Origin: Bacillus sp. V5-8f
GTDB taxonomy: Bacteria > Bacillota > Bacilli > Bacillales > DSM-1321
DNA: 64,000 bases
Direction of reading: 5' to 3'
NCBI RefSeq assembly: GCF_002863565.1
Contig: NZ_PGUW01000007.1
Coordinates: 186,001 to 250,000, forward strand
A program made the translations under genes and the position numbers. A model generated the notes under the pieces. That model was given only the letters and a program-made list of their open reading frames with translations. It had not been told where the DNA came from and searched no databases. How positions within the stretch are numbered: the first letter of the stretch is position 1; every line of letters begins with the position of its first letter. Shown piece by piece: positions 25,379-34,571 of the stretch.

Positions 25379-26352
25379 CTTACTATATCAATATCTTTAT
25401 GGCTGCTCCAGGTCTTTACCCCGTCATCCTCATCAAATTCAATGGTTACTTCGGTAACGCCTCTCTCATCCCTTATCCTCTTTTCGAGCCTGTCTTTTAT
25501 ATCATCCGCTTGTGCCACCGTAATGCGAGGGTCAATTTCAACCTCGAGTTCAACATGAAGGTCTTCCCCTTCTTTAATCACTGTGACCTCCTGTATATCT
25601 TTCACCCCGGGGTCTGCCATAGCAATGTCCCCGATTTTCTGTTCCATGTACTCATCCGCTTCCCCTAATACACCGGCTGCGTTATCAAGAAATACTTTAC
25701 CTACTACGAAAAACATCATGATCCCGATGAGAATGGACGCAATTCCTTCTGCTTCGTGAAAAGAAGTATATCTGGATATGATTACAGCTACTAAAGCTAA
25801 AAGCCCGCCTAATGTGGCTACTGAATCCTCCAAGAATACAAGTCTTGTAGCAGGTTTCCCCTTTTTGAAATTGGCAAGGCTTTTAGGGATGACAGCGAAT
25901 CCTTTCGCCTCTAGATCTGCCTCATGAACGATTTCCTTCATCGCTTTATATAAGACAAACGCTTCCAGGATAACAGCTGCCAATAAAACAAGAACGACAA
26001 GAAGAAAACCTTCTGATTTTGCTGGATCAACAATATGATGATAGCCTTCAATGATTGTTTCATACGACATGATACCGACAATCAGCACGGCACCAAGAAG
26101 AACTAAGTGTACCAACCGTCCAAATCCTGCGGGAAACCGATCAGTTGGCGATTTTTTGCTTAAAGCCGAGCCAAGGAACACGAAGAACTGGTTGGCGGCA
26201 TCACCCAGGCTATGCATGGTCTCTGCAAACATGGCTACATTTCCTGTAAATAAATATGCTGCACCCTTTATAATGGCAATCACCGTGTTTACGATTGCGG
26301 CCAAAAGTGCAGACTTATTTCCTTTTTTTAATAAGACTAATGTTTGGCTCAA
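25357..26352 (-). CDS. Cation diffusion facilitator (CDF) transporter
   Basis: Metal/proton antiporter, 331 aa. About six transmembrane helices; the metal site is seen as HSLGD in the second helix and LEDSVATLGG in the fifth, the pattern of the SLC30A9-like branch. A cytosolic C-terminal domain follows (about 225-315, with VTVIKEGEDLHVELEVEID), as usual in CDF dimers. Metal specificity (Zn, Mn, Fe) cannot be read. Single gene, convergent with lcfB. Confidence 0.92.
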   Translation of the reverse strand: MSQTLVLLKKGNKSALLAAIVNTVIAIIKGAAYLFTGNVAMFAETMHSLGDAANQFFVFLGSALSKKSPTDRFPAGFGRLVHLVLLGAVLIVGIMSYETIIEGYHHIVDPAKSEGFLLVVLVLLAAVILEAFVLYKAMKEIVHEADLEAKGFAVIPKSLANFKKGKPATRLVFLEDSVATLGGLLALVAVIISRYTSFHEAEGIASILIGIMMFFVVGKVFLDNAAGVLGEADEYMEQKIGDIAMADPGVKDIQEVTVIKEGEDLHVELEVEIDPRITVAQADDIKDRLEKRIRDERGVTEVTIEFDEDDGVKTWSSHKDIDIVREGKARE

Positions 26353-26765
26353 GTAGCATCCCTCGCTTATCCTTTGGATTTTGCTGTATTATTCCCTGGA
26401 ATCAGCGAAAGGAAACCCTTGTCCATGTGGAATGTTTTCATGTCTACATACGGTTAGTAGCGTTTTCTGAGAAACAAAAATAGCGAAGCTAAAAGTTTTT
26501 TTAGTAATCCACTAGTGTGGATGTGCAAGGTAGGCAGAGGAAATAATGAGTGAAAAGTAACAACGTCAGAGGGAAATTTACTTTGAACTAAGTCGGAAAA
26601 ATTTCTATGGCAACTATAATTCCTTGTTATATGATACGAAAAATTTTGGGATAGCTTCTCCTCTCTTGGCTAGGAACAATATTTAATTTTTTGCTTACTT
26701 TTTACTGAAACTGGGAAAAGGAACAAATAAATAGACAACATGAAAAACGGAAGGAAGTGTTAACA
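26353..26765. other. Intergenic region upstream of enoyl-CoA hydratase
   Basis: About 410 bases, AT-rich. Holds the promoters of the CDF gene and the hydratase, neither obvious. A small hairpin TAGC-GAA-GCTA with a T run lies near 26480. No gene or FadR-type box seen. Confidence 0.4.
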
Positions 26766-27542
26766 ATGCCCTCGGTCCTGTATGAAGTATGCAGGGAAAT
26801 TGCGCACGTCACTCTCAATCGCGAGGAGGCGCTAAACTTACTGAATACGACCGTCATTCAAAGGCTGCATAATGTTGTAAAAGATATTTCCGATAATCCT
26901 CAGGTTCGTGTGGTCATCTTAAGCGGGGCGGGGAATAAGGCGTTCTGTCCAGGAGCAGATGTAAAGGACACGGTTTATCAATCACCGGAAGAAATTTTAC
27001 GGTTTAAAAATCAGCTTGGAGACCTATGTAATGCCATTGAAGCACTCCCGCAGCCAACCATAGCTGCAATTAATGGTTTTGCTTTTGGCGCCGGGCTTGA
27101 ATTGGCATTGGCATGTGACATTCGGATCGCTGTAGACCAGACGCTGCTAGGCCTTCCTGAAACAAAGCTGGGATTGATCCCGGGCGCTGGAGGCACACAA
27201 AGGCTGCCCCGCTTGATCGGAGAATCGAGGGCCTTAGAGTTGATTCTGACAGCAAAAAGAATCACCTCATTAGAGGCCTACCAATACGGCCTCGTTACGA
27301 AGGTTGTATCACATAATAAGTTGGAGGATGAAGCAGTTCATATAGCAGAAGAGATACTCGGAAATGGCCCCACGGCGGTCCGCTTAGCAAAGTTTGCAGT
27401 GAAGCAAGGTCTAAAAACGGATATGGAGTCAGCGCTGAAGCTTGAAAAAACAGCACTTTTGAAGGCCTTAAATACCGAGGACCGGGACATCGGCATAAAG
27501 GCATTTCTTGAAAAAAGGCGGCCCGGTTTTACAGGTAAATAA
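26766..27542 (+). CDS. Enoyl-CoA hydratase/isomerase family protein
   Basis: Crotonase-fold enzyme, 258 aa. The oxyanion-hole segments are AFCPGADVKD and NGFAFGAGLELALACD; the catalytic-glutamate region is LPETKLGLIPGAGGTQRLPR. ATG at 26766 is preferred, 9 bases behind AAGGAA; a GTG three codons earlier is in frame but too close to that site. Probably beta-oxidation or branched-chain acid breakdown; the exact acyl-CoA is unknown. Confidence 0.9.
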   Translation: MPSVLYEVCREIAHVTLNREEALNLLNTTVIQRLHNVVKDISDNPQVRVVILSGAGNKAFCPGADVKDTVYQSPEEILRFKNQLGDLCNAIEALPQPTIAAINGFAFGAGLELALACDIRIAVDQTLLGLPETKLGLIPGAGGTQRLPRLIGESRALELILTAKRITSLEAYQYGLVTKVVSHNKLEDEAVHIAEEILGNGPTAVRLAKFAVKQGLKTDMESALKLEKTALLKALNTEDRDIGIKAFLEKRRPGFTGK

Positions 27543-27590
27543 GCCGCTGTTGTCCAGGATACAAAGTGTATATATATGAATATATTTATT

Positions 27591-27619
27591 AAAAAGACTC
27601 CCATAACGGAGTCTTTTTG
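27591..27619 (+). terminator. Terminator of the enoyl-CoA hydratase gene
   Basis: AAAAAGACTCC pairs with GGAGTCTTTTT around CATAAC. Confidence 0.93.
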
Positions 27620-27687
27620 TTGATTTGTAGATACAGAAAAGTTATTATAGTTTTTAAAAAATTTTTTCGCTAGAAAGGAGAAATATT

Positions 27688-28215
27688 ATGAGGGACGTTA
27701 GCCTTTTGGATATTTTCAATCATCACATCGCTCAGAAATATTTAAACCGTTCAGGTATGGCCCACGCTATGGCAGTTTCGTATCATGCTTTCAACCTTGC
27801 AAAGGAGAGGGGAGAGAATGTTGACGTGGCTGCGAAAGCCGGCCTGCTTCATGATATGGGCCATTTCACCTGGTACCGGAACGGCAAATGGGATTACGAT
27901 CTCTATAAACAGAATGATATTCATGCAATCAAAGGTGCCGAGAGGGCCCATAAGCTATTGATCCGCCTTGGTGAAAATCCAATCAAGGCAAAAACCATCG
28001 CCCTAGCAATTTTATTCCACACTGATTCTTTCCTTCCTACGAATGATATTGTCCGTACTCCGCTTCAGGAAATTGTTAAACTTGCCGATGAAAAGGACGA
28101 GGAAGCAGGCGGGATGCACCACTACCGAAAAATCGATGTTGAGAGGGCGAGGGACAGCATCATCCGCCTTGACAAGTTGATTGATGAATTTTATGAAAAT
28201 AAACTGGCAAAATAG
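27688..28215 (+). CDS. HD-domain phosphohydrolase-like protein
   Basis: 175-aa cytosolic protein with an HD domain: first His in SGMAHAMAVSYHAF, the HD pair in AGLLHDMGHFTW (about 53-64), a later His in ALAILFHTDSF and Asp in IVKLADEKDEE. AAAGGAGA lies 8 bases before the ATG. Function unknown; relatives include nucleotide phosphohydrolases. Confidence 0.85.
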   Translation: MRDVSLLDIFNHHIAQKYLNRSGMAHAMAVSYHAFNLAKERGENVDVAAKAGLLHDMGHFTWYRNGKWDYDLYKQNDIHAIKGAERAHKLLIRLGENPIKAKTIALAILFHTDSFLPTNDIVRTPLQEIVKLADEKDEEAGGMHHYRKIDVERARDSIIRLDKLIDEFYENKLAK

Positions 28216-28325
28216 GCAGGGTTACTATAGTTAAAATCTTTCGGAACCCGAAGAAAGAGCTTGAAAAAGTGTCATTATTTTAAGAAAATATAAGGTGTGA
28301 TCTTTGGAGTAAAGGGGGAAAAGCT

Positions 28326-29054
28326 GTGGCGGTTACAGCAGTTGAAGGGGAGGCACCCCATTTTAAACAGGGGCTTCAGGCTGGGGTTAGCATTGCCATA
28401 GGATATGCGCCTATCGCTTTGACTTATGGGCTCCTGGCAAAAACCACAGGCCTGACAATGGCAGAAACCGTGATGATGAGCCTTGTGGTTTTTGCTGGAG
28501 CGTCCCAGTACATAGCTTTAAATTTATTGGCTCTTGGAACAAGCGCATTTGAAATCATTCTTACAACATTCATCGTGAATATCCGTCATTTTCTAATGTC
28601 CACCGCATTGAATGAAAAGAGCGATGAGGCTGACGGCCTTCTAAAAAAGTCGGCCTACGCATTTGGGCTAACAGATGAGACGTTTTCTGTAGCTGCAACA
28701 AAGCCAGGGAGTGTGGCTGCCGGCTATATGATGGGCCTAAATTTGATGGCCTACTCAAGCTGGGTGGTCTGTTCCGGCCTTGGGCACATGTTTGGGGCAA
28801 GCTTGCCTGAGACCTTGCAGGAAAGCATGTCTGTGGCCCTGTACGCCATGTTTATCGGACTTCTAGTTCCTTCCATGAAGGGAGCAAAAAAAGTGATCTA
28901 CCTTGCGGTGGTCGCTGCAAGCTTTAATAGTGTTTTTACTGTGACGGACGCACTGAGCAGCGGCTGGTCAATCGTATTATCTACTTTGATTTCATCATTT
29001 TTAATCGAAATTATCGAATATACTAGGCTAGGAAAAGGAAGGCGGCAGGAGTGA
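28326..29054 (+). CDS. azlC: Branched-chain amino-acid exporter subunit AzlC
   Basis: Large subunit of the AzlCD exporter, 242 aa, about seven membrane helices. The signature GVSIAIGYAPIALTYGLLA opens the first span, followed by MMSLVVFAGASQYIALNLL and NIRHFLMSTAL. Start is GTG, with AAAGGGGG about 6 bases upstream. Overlaps azlD at its stop. Confidence 0.93.
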   Translation: MAVTAVEGEAPHFKQGLQAGVSIAIGYAPIALTYGLLAKTTGLTMAETVMMSLVVFAGASQYIALNLLALGTSAFEIILTTFIVNIRHFLMSTALNEKSDEADGLLKKSAYAFGLTDETFSVAATKPGSVAAGYMMGLNLMAYSSWVVCSGLGHMFGASLPETLQESMSVALYAMFIGLLVPSMKGAKKVIYLAVVAASFNSVFTVTDALSSGWSIVLSTLISSFLIEIIEYTRLGKGRRQE

Positions 29055-29359
29055 TGAATAGTGAAATATTCTGGATGATTATCGGAATGGGGATCGCAAC
29101 CTATATTCCACGGCTCCTGCCGTTTGTTTTGTTTAAAGGAAAGGAAATGCCTCCTTTTCTTCAAGGGGTTTTAAAGAACATCCCATTTGCGACTTTGGGT
29201 GCTTTGATCTTCCCGGGAATATTGTTTATTCAGGATGATCTATCTTTTGGGTTGTTGGGAGCGGCCGCTGCTTTCCTGATAGCCTACCTCGGGGCGAATG
29301 TCATCGTGGTTGTTCTTGGAGCAATCGCTGTGTTAAGCGTTTATTCCGTTTTTGTTTAG
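29051..29359 (+). CDS. azlD: Branched-chain amino-acid exporter subunit AzlD
   Basis: Small partner of AzlC, 102 aa with about four membrane helices (FWMMIIGMGIATYIPRLLPF region first). Signature IPRLLPFVLF and FLQGVLKNIPFATLGAL fit AzlD. The start GTG at 29051 overlaps the azlC stop; ATG one codon later is equally possible. Translational coupling is expected. Confidence 0.92.
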   Translation: MMNSEIFWMIIGMGIATYIPRLLPFVLFKGKEMPPFLQGVLKNIPFATLGALIFPGILFIQDDLSFGLLGAAAAFLIAYLGANVIVVVLGAIAVLSVYSVFV

Positions 29360-29369
29360 TTTCTAAAGG

Positions 29370-29403
29370 AAAAAAAGCGTCGATGATTATCATGGGCGCT
29401 TCT
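29370..29403 (-). terminator. Terminator shared by azlCD and the Sco gene
   Basis: AAGCG pairs with CGCTT and inner GATGAT with ATCAT; the minus strand ends in T7, so it mainly serves the Sco gene. Confidence 0.75.
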
Positions 29404-29417
29404 TCCATTGTTATATC

Positions 29418-30005
29418 TTAATCTACTTCACTCATAATCTTATTATATATTTTATCCTGGTCAAAGTTTTCCTTACCCATTCCCATCACTTCAATCACCC
29501 GATTCTCCGCATCCACGAGGTAGGTAGCATTTGTATGGACGAATTGTCCGGTCCCAGGGTCTCGGTACTGGAAATTAAATTGGTCGGCAAGCTTTTTTGT
29601 ATCTTCATTGCTACCGCGAAGTAAATGCCATCCGTCCGTTTTGTCCATTTCAAAAGTCTTTGCGTAATGGTCGAGCACTTTTTCCGTATCATTTTCCGGG
29701 TCGAACGTCACTGTCAAAAACTCGACTTTACTGCCAAATACATTTTCCTTCTCCAGTTGATCACGCAGTTTTTGCAGTTTAAACGTTGTGCTCGGGCAAA
29801 CATCGGGACATTTGGTATACATAAACTCCAGTAACCTGATTTTTGGCTCCATATTGTTAAAGCTATAGGTTTCACCACTTTGGTTTACCATCGATACATC
29901 CTTTGGGAAATTCATTTTTGATTCCCGGTATTCTGTAAAATACCAAATGCCCGTACTGATGCCCGCGACCAGCAGAAGAGAAAAAATAACATAGATTTTT
30001 TTCAT
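29418..30005 (-). CDS. SCO1/SenC family copper chaperone
   Basis: Membrane-anchored thioredoxin-fold protein for assembly of the CuA site of cytochrome oxidase, 195 aa. One N-terminal membrane segment (IYVIFSLLLVAGISTGIWYF), then copper ligands in KCPDVCP and a distal His in QFVHTNATYLVD. I use ATG at 30005: AGGTGG lies 8 bases upstream, and the GTG four codons earlier overlaps it. Stands alone, away from oxidase genes. Could serve as a thiol reductase instead. Confidence 0.9.
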   Translation of the reverse strand: MKKIYVIFSLLLVAGISTGIWYFTEYRESKMNFPKDVSMVNQSGETYSFNNMEPKIRLLEFMYTKCPDVCPSTTFKLQKLRDQLEKENVFGSKVEFLTVTFDPENDTEKVLDHYAKTFEMDKTDGWHLLRGSNEDTKKLADQFNFQYRDPGTGQFVHTNATYLVDAENRVIEVMGMGKENFDQDKIYNKIMSEVD

Positions 30006-30090
30006 GGAGAATGCCACCTCGAGATTGTATTAAGAAGCAAAGCCTATGTATTGATATGATAAAGGGACTTAATTCGTTACATAGATGTGT

Positions 30091-30108
30091 AGTTAATTTA
30101 TTTTAACT
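30091..30108. promoter_or_regulatory. Inverted repeat in the sco-yhfN divergent region
   Basis: AGTTAA, six bases, TTAACT: a perfect 6-6-6 dyad directly before a TATACTG-type -10 box on the plus strand. Possible operator; unknown regulator. Confidence 0.3.
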
Positions 30109-30274
30109 ATACTGTATGCATCGGAATGAAAGTAAAGTTAAATAGGAACAATCGTTGAAAATTATATGAACATTTTTTTACAATTGCCAAAATTGTTTTT
30201 CCTAGGCATTTCTGTTCTAACTTGTCTTATTTTTACTACAATAATAAGGGAAGGTTTGTCAAAGGGGGGTAGCA

Positions 30275-31546
30275 ATGGCAAGAAAATGGGCAAGTACTGC
30301 GATTCTTTTGTATTTATTGCTCGTGGTTTTCATGTATTTGTATATATTCAGCGTGAACGATCCCGCGGTTCCCGCTGCGTTAAAGGGGACAGCCGCTGAT
30401 CCGGCCACTTTTTTAAACGCTAAGGAATTGTTGTTAAGCGAGAAATACTCAAGTATAAGAAATTTCCTATTTTTTGTTTCCACTCCTTATGAATGGCTGT
30501 TTTATTTTTTGATTTTACTATTCGGCTTATCGAGAATGTTTGAAAAATGGGCGGTTTCGGTGTCAAAGTGGAGAGTCCTTCAAGCCGCCATTTATCTGTT
30601 TTGGTTGTCCGTGCTTTCCTATATTGTTGTCTTTCCGTTCAATTATTTCAGTTACACCCTTGGAAAAAAATATAATATCAACACGCAGGATTTTGCTTCA
30701 TGGATGAAAGATGAAATCATCGATTTTTGGGTCAGTTTTGGGACAATGGTGATTATTGTTTCCGTGTTATACTGGCTTATCAGGAAAAGTGCAAAAAGAT
30801 GGTGGCTATATGCCTGGCTCCTGTCTGTACCGTTTTCACTATTCATGATGTTCGTTCAACCTGTATTGATTGATCCGCTATACAATGATTTTTATCCGCT
30901 TAAAAACAAGGAGCTTGAGCATAAAATACTTGAACTTGCCTCAAAGGCAGATATACCTGCGGACCATGTATATGAGGTGAACATGGCGGAAAAGACGAAT
31001 TCATTAAATGCATATGTTACCGGGATTGGTTCCAATTCCCGGATTGTGCTTTGGGATACTACTCTCAACAAACTGAAAGATAATGAAATCCTGTTCATCA
31101 TGGCCCATGAAATGGCTCATTATGTGGAGAAGCATATTTATATAGGAATCGCCATCTACTTGTTGCTATCGCTTGTCGGTTTGCGGATTACAGCATGGAT
31201 GATGGGCTATATCATACAACGATGGGGAAAAGTCCTAAAAATTCCTTCCGTGGAGAGCATCAGCTCGCTTCCGCTTTTCCTGCTCATAACTGCAGTGCTG
31301 CTTTTTGCATCTGAGCCGCTGTCGAACTATGTTTCACGCTATCAGGAAACACGCGCCGACCGTTACGCCATAGAGATGACAAAAGACAGTGAGGCCGCTG
31401 TAAGTACCTTCCAGGAATTGACGCGGGCTGGCTTGAGCGAAGTCAATCCCCCTGCATTAGTCAAATGGTTCCGATACTCGCATCCAACTATGCTAGAGCG
31501 GATCTCAAGGCTTGAGAACTATAAACAAGAATCAGGAACTGATTAA
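30275..31546 (+). CDS. yhfN: Ste24-type M48 membrane metalloprotease (YhfN)
   Basis: 423-aa integral membrane zinc protease of the CAAX-protease-1 family. Zinc site HEMAH in IMAHEMAHYVEKH (about residue 281) and the third ligand in YQETRADRYA; about seven membrane helices surround them. The ribosome site AAAGGGGG lies 7 bases before the ATG. Family members cleave membrane or prenylated proteins; the bacterial substrate is unknown. Confidence 0.93.
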   Translation: MARKWASTAILLYLLLVVFMYLYIFSVNDPAVPAALKGTAADPATFLNAKELLLSEKYSSIRNFLFFVSTPYEWLFYFLILLFGLSRMFEKWAVSVSKWRVLQAAIYLFWLSVLSYIVVFPFNYFSYTLGKKYNINTQDFASWMKDEIIDFWVSFGTMVIIVSVLYWLIRKSAKRWWLYAWLLSVPFSLFMMFVQPVLIDPLYNDFYPLKNKELEHKILELASKADIPADHVYEVNMAEKTNSLNAYVTGIGSNSRIVLWDTTLNKLKDNEILFIMAHEMAHYVEKHIYIGIAIYLLLSLVGLRITAWMMGYIIQRWGKVLKIPSVESISSLPLFLLITAVLLFASEPLSNYVSRYQETRADRYAIEMTKDSEAAVSTFQELTRAGLSEVNPPALVKWFRYSHPTMLERISRLENYKQESGTD

Positions 31547-31577
31547 CTTCGGAGATCTAATTATATGATAAAATGTC

Positions 31578-31611
31578 AACGCTTGGAGGTGAAGTCATCC
31601 AAGCGTTTTTG
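31578..31611 (+). terminator. Terminator of yhfN
   Basis: AACGCTTGGA pairs with TCCAAGCGTT, then TTTGCC. Confidence 0.88.
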
Positions 31612-31715
31612 CCATTTTAACGAGTTATTATCTGAATAAACTTTTAAATTTTCTGTTCCTTGATTCTTTACTATAATAAATTCAACCTAGTTAGTTCCGG
31701 CAAGGAGTTGGACAA

Positions 31716-32525
31716 ATGAACAGACTGATAACGATCATCATCGGTTCCGTCATCGTGGGTGCGGCATACAATTTATTTTTGATTCCACATCAGATCTTAA
31801 GCAGTGGTCTCAGCGGGATCGCTATCATGCTGGGGCTCGTCACACCGTTCAACACGGGCTTGTTGAATTTTTTGTTGAATCTCCCACTTTTGATCCTTGG
31901 AGTATACAAGCTGGGGAAAAGGTTCATCAGCTACACGATTTTGTCTGTGCTAGTACTATCGGCCAGTTTATATATAATACCAGTACATGCTATTAGTTCT
32001 GAGCCCATATTGTCTTCCTTATTCGGCGGCGTCATCACAGGCATCGGAATTGGCTTCATTTTCCGGGCATCAGGCTCATCAGGCGGGTTTGATATCATTG
32101 CCATGCTGCTGACGAAGAAAAAAGACTTTCCTTTAGGTGCCCTTATTTCGGCGATGAATGCGATCGTCGTAGTATTATCAGGCTTTGTGTTTAATTGGGA
32201 TGCGGCATTAAATACGCTTGTAGCGATCTATGCAACCGGAAAAGTAATAGATACCATCCATACGAACCATATTAAGCTAACTCTGATGATTGTGACGAAA
32301 AATGGGGACGAAATGAAGGCGAAGCTGCTTGCTAATCTGTACAGAGGGATAACGATCATGGATGGAGAAGGAGCGTTTTCAGGTGAGGGTCGTAAGATAC
32401 TAATGACGGTAATCACCCGTTACCAGCTTACCGATGTCAAAACGGTAATCAATGAAGTCGACCCGAATGCATTTGTGAACATTACGGAAACAACTGAAGT
32501 GATGGGATCATTTCATAGGTCATAA
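31716..32525 (+). CDS. YitT family membrane protein (first of two)
   Basis: 269 aa, DUF161 membrane domain with five helices (about 1-165; NLFLIPHQILSSGLSGIAIM, SSGGFDIIAMLL) followed by a cytosolic DUF2179 domain (KLTLMIVTKNGDEMK, RGITIMDGEGAFSGEGRKIL, FVNITETTEVMG). AAGGAG lies 8 bases upstream. A second family member lies at 59828. Function unknown. Confidence 0.92.
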   Translation: MNRLITIIIGSVIVGAAYNLFLIPHQILSSGLSGIAIMLGLVTPFNTGLLNFLLNLPLLILGVYKLGKRFISYTILSVLVLSASLYIIPVHAISSEPILSSLFGGVITGIGIGFIFRASGSSGGFDIIAMLLTKKKDFPLGALISAMNAIVVVLSGFVFNWDAALNTLVAIYATGKVIDTIHTNHIKLTLMIVTKNGDEMKAKLLANLYRGITIMDGEGAFSGEGRKILMTVITRYQLTDVKTVINEVDPNAFVNITETTEVMGSFHRS

Positions 32526-32561
32526 CAAGTTTTGGTTGGTCTTAACATATTATTGAAGAAA

Positions 32562-32596
32562 AACCCTCCTAACGATAGATTAGGAGGGTTTTTTAC
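32562..32596 (+). terminator. Terminator of the first YitT gene
   Basis: AACCCTCCTAA pairs with TTAGGAGGGTT, then TTTTACG. Confidence 0.95.
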
Positions 32597-32671
32597 GAAC
32601 TAATGGAAAGCGATTTTCTTTATTTTTGTTTAGAAAATTCAGGGACACAAAGTGAAAAAACCTGAAGGGGA

Positions 32672-32908
32672 TTACGTGCCGAACATTTTGGTGATTTCGT
32701 TCCATTCAGTGGATAAAAGGGTGAAAAGCTTTCTGTCTTTTGTGTCTAATGCCTCGTTGATCTGTTCTGCAAGCTTCATTTTTTTGTAAGTTAGAATAGA
32801 TTCATGGATGATCATATCAATCATTAGTTCCTTCATGTGGGCATCTTTCTTTTTCTTATTCATCGCGTAAGACTTGGCCATCTCCGAATACGATTTTCCA
32901 TTGTTCAC
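32672..32908 (-). CDS. yhzC: IDEAL-domain protein (YhzC-like)
   Basis: 78-aa cytosolic protein. The C-terminal half carries the IDEAL domain, LAEQINEALDTKDRKLFTLL, named after a related motif. Divergent from comK, where B. subtilis has yhzC, also an IDEAL protein. GGGGTGG lies 8-10 bases upstream. IDEAL proteins may bind partner proteins; no function is established. Confidence 0.85.
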   Translation of the reverse strand: MNNGKSYSEMAKSYAMNKKKKDAHMKELMIDMIIHESILTYKKMKLAEQINEALDTKDRKLFTLLSTEWNEITKMFGT

Positions 32909-32976
32909 GAAGAACCACCCCTGACACCTTTTTAATATTATATGGAATTTATCTCAATAAAATCAACAGAAAATTT

Positions 32977-32989
32977 AAAATATTCTTTT
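32977..32989 (+). promoter_or_regulatory. Candidate ComK box upstream of comK
   Basis: AAAA-TATTC-TTTT fits the half-site AAAA-N5-TTTT. It stands in a very AT-rich segment, so chance matches are likely; comK autoactivation is known in B. subtilis and makes it plausible. The second half-site is not clear. Confidence 0.4.
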
Positions 32990-33154
32990 TTTTATTTTCG
33001 ACTACAATTTATTACAAAATGAATCAAAAAAGACAATAAATAATTTTAAATTTTTAATATTCTGTGAATTTTATATATACTTATAAAAAAATATGATACC
33101 ATGATGAAGAAATTTCTCGCATGTAAATTTGGATATTGGAGAGGAGCCCTGCTT

Positions 33155-33742
33155 ATGAAGGATGTGAAACCAGGATTAATAGAAGAATATGAGATTACCC
33201 CTTATACAATAATGGTCAAGCCCATTACGTATGGCAGCAAGATCTATTCGCATATTATCGAACTTGATGATGAATTTATTTCCCCCTTCAGGCCAATCGA
33301 CATAATCAAAAAGAGCTGCCACTACTTTGGAACAAGTTACGAAGGCAGGAAAGAAGGAACGAGGCAGCTTATCGGAATTACACATAAAGCGCCGATAGCC
33401 ATCAACCCAACAAGCTCCATGTTTTTCTTTCCAACTACTTCTCCTTTGCGCCCTCAATGCATATGGGTGTCACTTGAGCACATTGAATCTTTTAAACGAA
33501 TAGACCTATCCCATACTTTTGTCACTTTCAAAAATAACCAACAAGCAGAATTGCCTATCTCAACAAGCTCATTTGAAAACCAATATATGAGAACGGTTTT
33601 CCTCAAAGATAAGCTCATCCAAAGAATTGAAGAAACAGACCGCAAGTACGTCTATCTCCATTCCGGTCCACATCAGCTGAAAGCGTCCGAGATGGGGGCG
33701 AAGTATTCAAAATATAAAAAAATCCATTGGGAGGAGCATTGA
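33155..33742 (+). CDS. comK: Competence transcription factor ComK
   Basis: Master activator of DNA-uptake genes, 195 aa (192 in B. subtilis). Recognised by IIKKSCHYFGTSYEGRKEGT, LIGITHKAPIAINPTS, FFFPTTSPLRPQCIWVS and LPISTSSFENQYMRT. I start it at ATG 33155, 8 bases after GGAGAGGAG; the frame is open 18 codons earlier but that stretch contains the ribosome site. The end is shorter and more basic than in B. subtilis (KYSKYKKIHWEE). Divergent from the IDEAL gene. Confidence 0.93.
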   Translation: MKDVKPGLIEEYEITPYTIMVKPITYGSKIYSHIIELDDEFISPFRPIDIIKKSCHYFGTSYEGRKEGTRQLIGITHKAPIAINPTSSMFFFPTTSPLRPQCIWVSLEHIESFKRIDLSHTFVTFKNNQQAELPISTSSFENQYMRTVFLKDKLIQRIEETDRKYVYLHSGPHQLKASEMGAKYSKYKKIHWEEH

Positions 33743-33812
33743 TTCTTCCTCAGGTAAACTAGCAAGAAACTAGGTAACGCCCCGCCCAGAAGGAGTGTGG
33801 GCTTATTTCTGT

Positions 33813-34190
33813 TCAAACCCGGGTTTCATCCGCAATGAACCGTTTAAATAAAAAATAGGCCAACAGCTCCTCCACCTTGTTCCTTAGCCTGGGATTGAAA
33901 TAATTGTGATGCTCTTCATACCCCCTGTAAATGAAGCTGTACATAGTGAATGCTTCATCGCGCTGCAATTCACTCACTTTAATATTTTCCTTCCTGAGAT
34001 ATCTTCTCACAGCAGCCAGTTCGATTTGGACTGCCTTAAGGGCCTCTTCGACCAAGTCGAGATAAGGCTTGGGCAATTTGAAAGGACTGGCCTCAATAAT
34101 CATCCTGTCCCGGTTTAATACAGTAATGACCATAGGGAGATAAATGGATTGTTCGATCATGTTTCGGTCATGCTCGGGAATGCGGGTCAT
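33813..34190 (-). CDS. yhjD: Conserved hypothetical protein YhjD
   Basis: 125-aa mostly helical cytosolic protein with conserved segments IEQSIYLPMVITVL, RDEAFTMYSFIYRGYEEHHNYFNP and RNKVEELLAYFL. These match B. subtilis YhjD from memory, and the yhjE neighbour agrees. No function known. Convergent with comK. Confidence 0.82.
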   Translation of the reverse strand: MTRIPEHDRNMIEQSIYLPMVITVLNRDRMIIEASPFKLPKPYLDLVEEALKAVQIELAAVRRYLRKENIKVSELQRDEAFTMYSFIYRGYEEHHNYFNPRLRNKVEELLAYFLFKRFIADETRV

Positions 34191-34571
34191 GCTTACTTGC
34201 TCCCTTCAAAAATTCAGGCGGAGGTACAGCTATGGCCTGAAACTGATTTTCCTTACACAGGCAACGCCCTCATTTGGTTTTGTTCTATATATTATGTATG
34301 TTTGGGGAGTAAAAATAAGAACATTTGTTCCGTTTTATATCGTAATCAAAAAAAAATCTTAATGCAAGCCTGAATTCCTTAAAAAAGAGTTTTTACACAA
34401 AATAGGTTATGAATCCATTTATCAGGGAAAGTTTTTACTATAATTCTTTTTTCTAAAAGAATAATACTTGCAATTTCAAGATAACGTGTTATATCTAAAT
34501 TAGTAGTTCAGCTAGGACTGGAACATTTAAAGCCGTCATTGAGTAAGGCGGTGCGCCCAAGGAGATTTAAT
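34191..34571. other. Intergenic region yhjD-yhjE
   Basis: AT-rich, about 380 bases. A candidate promoter for yhjE is TTGCAA, 16 bases, TATATC near 34468-34495. No gene seen. Confidence 0.4.

Noticed and set aside
32600-32620. CcpA cre-like sequence GGAAAGCGATTTTC
   Set aside because: Spacing of the conserved CG does not fit the cre consensus and it lies between convergent transcription units.
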